Origin: an uncultured Lachnospiraceae bacterium
Lineage (GTDB): Bacteria > Bacillota > Clostridia > Lachnospirales > Lachnospiraceae
Assembly (NCBI GenBank): GCA_900553305.1
Contig: USDI01000130.1
Coordinates: 1-6,497 of the forward strand
Reading direction: 5' to 3'
Length of the DNA stretch: 6,497 nt
The position numbers were made by a program, and so were the translations under genes. This document shows positions 4,674-6,497 of this stretch, in pieces. Numbering within the stretch: the first letter of the stretch is position 1; each line of letters begins with the position of its first letter. Below the pieces are notes generated by a model. That model was given only the letters and a program-made list of their open reading frames with translations, did no database searches and was not told the DNA's origin.

Positions 4674-6116
4674 ATGGCAAAAGAAGCACCCTGGAAGAAC
4701 CGCATACGATCCGTTATTTTACTGGCACTTTTTTATTTTCTTTTTCTCGGATCGGAATACCTGTTTGATAACAGTATTATTTATCATACAGATTCTCATG
4801 GTGTCGTCATCGCTCAGAGCTATATTTTAGGAATCAGCACTCTGGGTTTTCTTTTTTATCCTGTTTTTAAATACCTTACCGTTAAAACAGCTGCCGGTTT
4901 CAGATACTTCGGCGCCCTTTCCTGTTTTCTCATTGGTGCCGCATGCTATCTCCTTATAAACCTGCACTCCGGTTATGCCCGGACACTGGCCGCAGGCTGT
5001 GTCCTCTTTTTTCTGCTGGGAATTCTTGGCAGTTCCATACATTACCTGTGTTCTCTTTTATTGATTCAGGATTCTCTTCTGCCCGCTGTCGTAGGATTCG
5101 GCTATGCCTTTGGTATCCTGCTTCAATTTATCAGTAATAATTTCGTATCCAATACCGCGATTAGTGCACTGATTCTGTGCCTGTCACTGGCTTTGCTGCT
5201 GTTTCTGTTGACCCGGATTCGCTTAAAGCATACTGTCCGGTCGGATGCGCCCTTAAAAAACCGCATTCTGACCTCACACCCGCTGCGTACCGGGCTTCTC
5301 CTTTCCGGTATCATTGCACTGATGACCTGTATCTTTTCCACCCTCGACAGTGAAATGACGCTGCTGCATGCATCGGGAGAACTGAATCTAGGCAGTCTTC
5401 CCCGTCTGCTGCTTGCACTTAGCGGAATCTGTGCCGGAATTCTGTTCAGCAAAATCCGTGAAAGGTATCAGAATCTGTTCATGTTCTGTGTCATGCTCTT
5501 CTCTACCATATGCGTAGTTCTGCTGCAGGCCGGTGGAAGTATCCTTATTTCCTGCATCATCTTCTATCTGTCCGCAGGAATCTTTGCTGTCTATTTCACT
5601 GTCAGCTTCATGAGTCTGTCCTACCACACCAGGGTTCCGGAGCTCTGGGCCGGACTGGGACGTGCCGTCAACAATCTGTGCGCCGTATGTATCAGCCAGC
5701 TTACCATGATGCTGGTTTCTTCAGGAAATCCTGCCATTATTTATACAGTAACGCTTGTTATTTTTGTAGTCACCGGCATTGCACTGTTTATTTATACAGC
5801 TCAGGCAGATACCTATATCGCGCCTGCCAATGTCGCAGATTCTCATACCCCCTCTATTAACCCTATAACTTCTTCTACTTCTGACCGCGAACTCCACTTT
5901 CGGCAGTTCTGCGACCACTTCGCCCTGACAGATCGTGAAAAAGAGATTTTGCAGGTGCTGCTCACTTCCGATGAAAGTATGCAGGAACTGGCTGACCGGC
6001 TCTACATTTCCCGAACCATGCTCTATCGCCATGTTGCCTCTCTCAATGAAAAGACCTCCACAAAATCCCGGATCAGTCTGATTCAGTTTTACTATGGCTG
6101 GGAGCCGGAAAATTGA
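4674..6116 (+). CDS. Membrane-bound regulator: MFS-like 12-helix domain fused to a LuxR-type DNA-binding domain
   Basis: 480 residues. About twelve hydrophobic helices span residues 12-375, with a central basic loop at about 181-203 dividing them six and six as in major facilitator proteins. A Ser/Thr/Pro-rich linker (about 376-405) follows. Residues about 417-475 form a LuxR-type helix-turn-helix: LTDREKEILQVLL, then MQELADRLYISRTMLYRHV and ending KSRISLI. Proteins of this design are known in gut Actinobacteria such as Eggerthella and in Firmicutes, where they are thought to sense a small molecule through the membrane part and control a neighbouring gene. AAAGGAG lies eight bases before ATG. 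The gene has its own promoter, divergent from the sigma operon, and is followed on the same strand by a secreted-protein gene that may be its target. The ligand cannot be predicted. Confidence 0.9.
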   Translation: MAKEAPWKNRIRSVILLALFYFLFLGSEYLFDNSIIYHTDSHGVVIAQSYILGISTLGFLFYPVFKYLTVKTAAGFRYFGALSCFLIGAACYLLINLHSGYARTLAAGCVLFFLLGILGSSIHYLCSLLLIQDSLLPAVVGFGYAFGILLQFISNNFVSNTAISALILCLSLALLLFLLTRIRLKHTVRSDAPLKNRILTSHPLRTGLLLSGIIALMTCIFSTLDSEMTLLHASGELNLGSLPRLLLALSGICAGILFSKIRERYQNLFMFCVMLFSTICVVLLQAGGSILISCIIFYLSAGIFAVYFTVSFMSLSYHTRVPELWAGLGRAVNNLCAVCISQLTMMLVSSGNPAIIYTVTLVIFVVTGIALFIYTAQADTYIAPANVADSHTPSINPITSSTSDRELHFRQFCDHFALTDREKEILQVLLTSDESMQELADRLYISRTMLYRHVASLNEKTSTKSRISLIQFYYGWEPEN

Positions 6117-6137
6117 TCCGGTTCCGAAACCATCTTC

Positions 6138-6163
6138 AATAATTAAATTTTAATTTAATTATT
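6138..6163 (+). terminator. All-AT palindrome after the regulator gene
   Basis: AATAATTAAATT and AATTTAATTATT are perfect 12-base arms around a two-base centre, 21 bases after the regulator stop. There is no GC in the stem, so as an intrinsic terminator it would be weak. It may instead be a protein site or a cruciform-prone spacer. The remaining 6164-6320 is AT-rich with no clear promoter; TATTAT and TATACT near 6171-6179 are possible -10 elements without a good -35. Confidence 0.35.
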
Positions 6164-6320
6164 CTCATATTATTATACTCCAGGAAACAAAACACCATTT
6201 GGAACGTTTGTAAACTTATATTGTCCCTCCAGTTATGGTATATTATGGATAATTCATGTTGAAGTGTAATCGCATGAGATATTGTAACAGGAACAAATAA
6301 GATGCAGGAGGATATATGAC

Positions 6321-6497
6321 ATGAAAACAAAAAAATAGTACAAGAATATAATAGCAGCAGTTATTTCGTTTGCTATGGTAATCGGAATATTCAACAGTAT
6401 GCAAATGGAAGTTAAAGCGGCTAATGATTATTCTTTTGACGCAATGGATCCGAATGCTATTGAGGCAGCAAAGGCAATACAAATAAACATTAGAATT
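6321..6497 (+). pseudogene. Secreted-protein gene with an in-frame TAG at codon 6 (runs off the right edge)
   Basis: AGGAGG (6306-6311) lies nine bases before ATG 6321, an excellent ribosome site. The frame reads MKTKK, then TAG (6336-6338), then continues open for 53 codons to the window end: YKNIIAAVISFAMVIGIFNS is a typical signal-peptide core, VKA-AND a plausible cleavage site, and DYSFDAMDPNAIEAAKAIQ the mature start. Replacing TAG by AAG would give a normal KKKYK basic region, so one base change explains the break. Length changes in the seven-A run (6329-6335) do not restore the frame. A later in-frame ATG would start without the basic region and without a ribosome site. It may be a recent pseudogene, a read-through stop, or a sequencing error. 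The family is not recognised. It lies 204 bases after the MFS-LuxR gene and may be its target. Confidence 0.6.

Noticed and set aside
6136..6482. Minus-strand frames at the right end
   Set aside because: Short, AT-rich, without ribosome sites, and antisense to the secreted-protein gene start.

Overview
The window looks like a chromosomal stretch from a Clostridia bacterium, most likely a gut Lachnospiraceae. This is inferred from moderate GC content, strong AGGAGG-type ribosome binding sites, tightly overlapping genes, and a His/Cys-rich surface-protein style typical of that group. No RNA gene, CRISPR array or insertion sequence was seen.

Minus strand, right to left (4422 down to 2185): a sigma-A-type promoter drives four overlapping genes. 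They encode an ECF-type sigma factor, a small two-helix membrane protein (anti-sigma candidate by position), an unrecognised membrane protein with about seven helices, and a PrsW-type intramembrane metalloprotease. The set has the layout of a cell-envelope signalling switch: sigma factor, membrane-held inhibitor, and the protease that could release it.

The minus strand continues with about 735 bases without a convincing gene (1449-2184). This gap holds an 83-base tandem repeat array whose period equals a 27-codon mini-ORF plus 2 bases, what may be a decayed small gene, and a candidate promoter. Next comes a second two-helix small membrane protein, a paralogue of the anti-sigma candidate. Its stop overlaps (ATGA) the start of a large secreted surface protein that runs off the left edge. 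The paralogue pair links the sigma operon with the surface-protein pair, which is a plausible target of the switch.

Plus strand (4550-6116): a divergent sigma-A-type promoter with several inverted repeats precedes a 480-residue regulator that joins a 12-helix MFS-like membrane domain to a C-terminal LuxR-type DNA-binding domain. After an AT-rich spacer with an all-AT palindrome, a secreted-protein gene begins with an excellent ribosome binding site, but its sixth codon is an in-frame TAG. It runs off the right edge.

The sigma factor, PrsW and MFS-LuxR calls rest on clear motifs. The anti-sigma role, the repeat peptides and the operators are inference.
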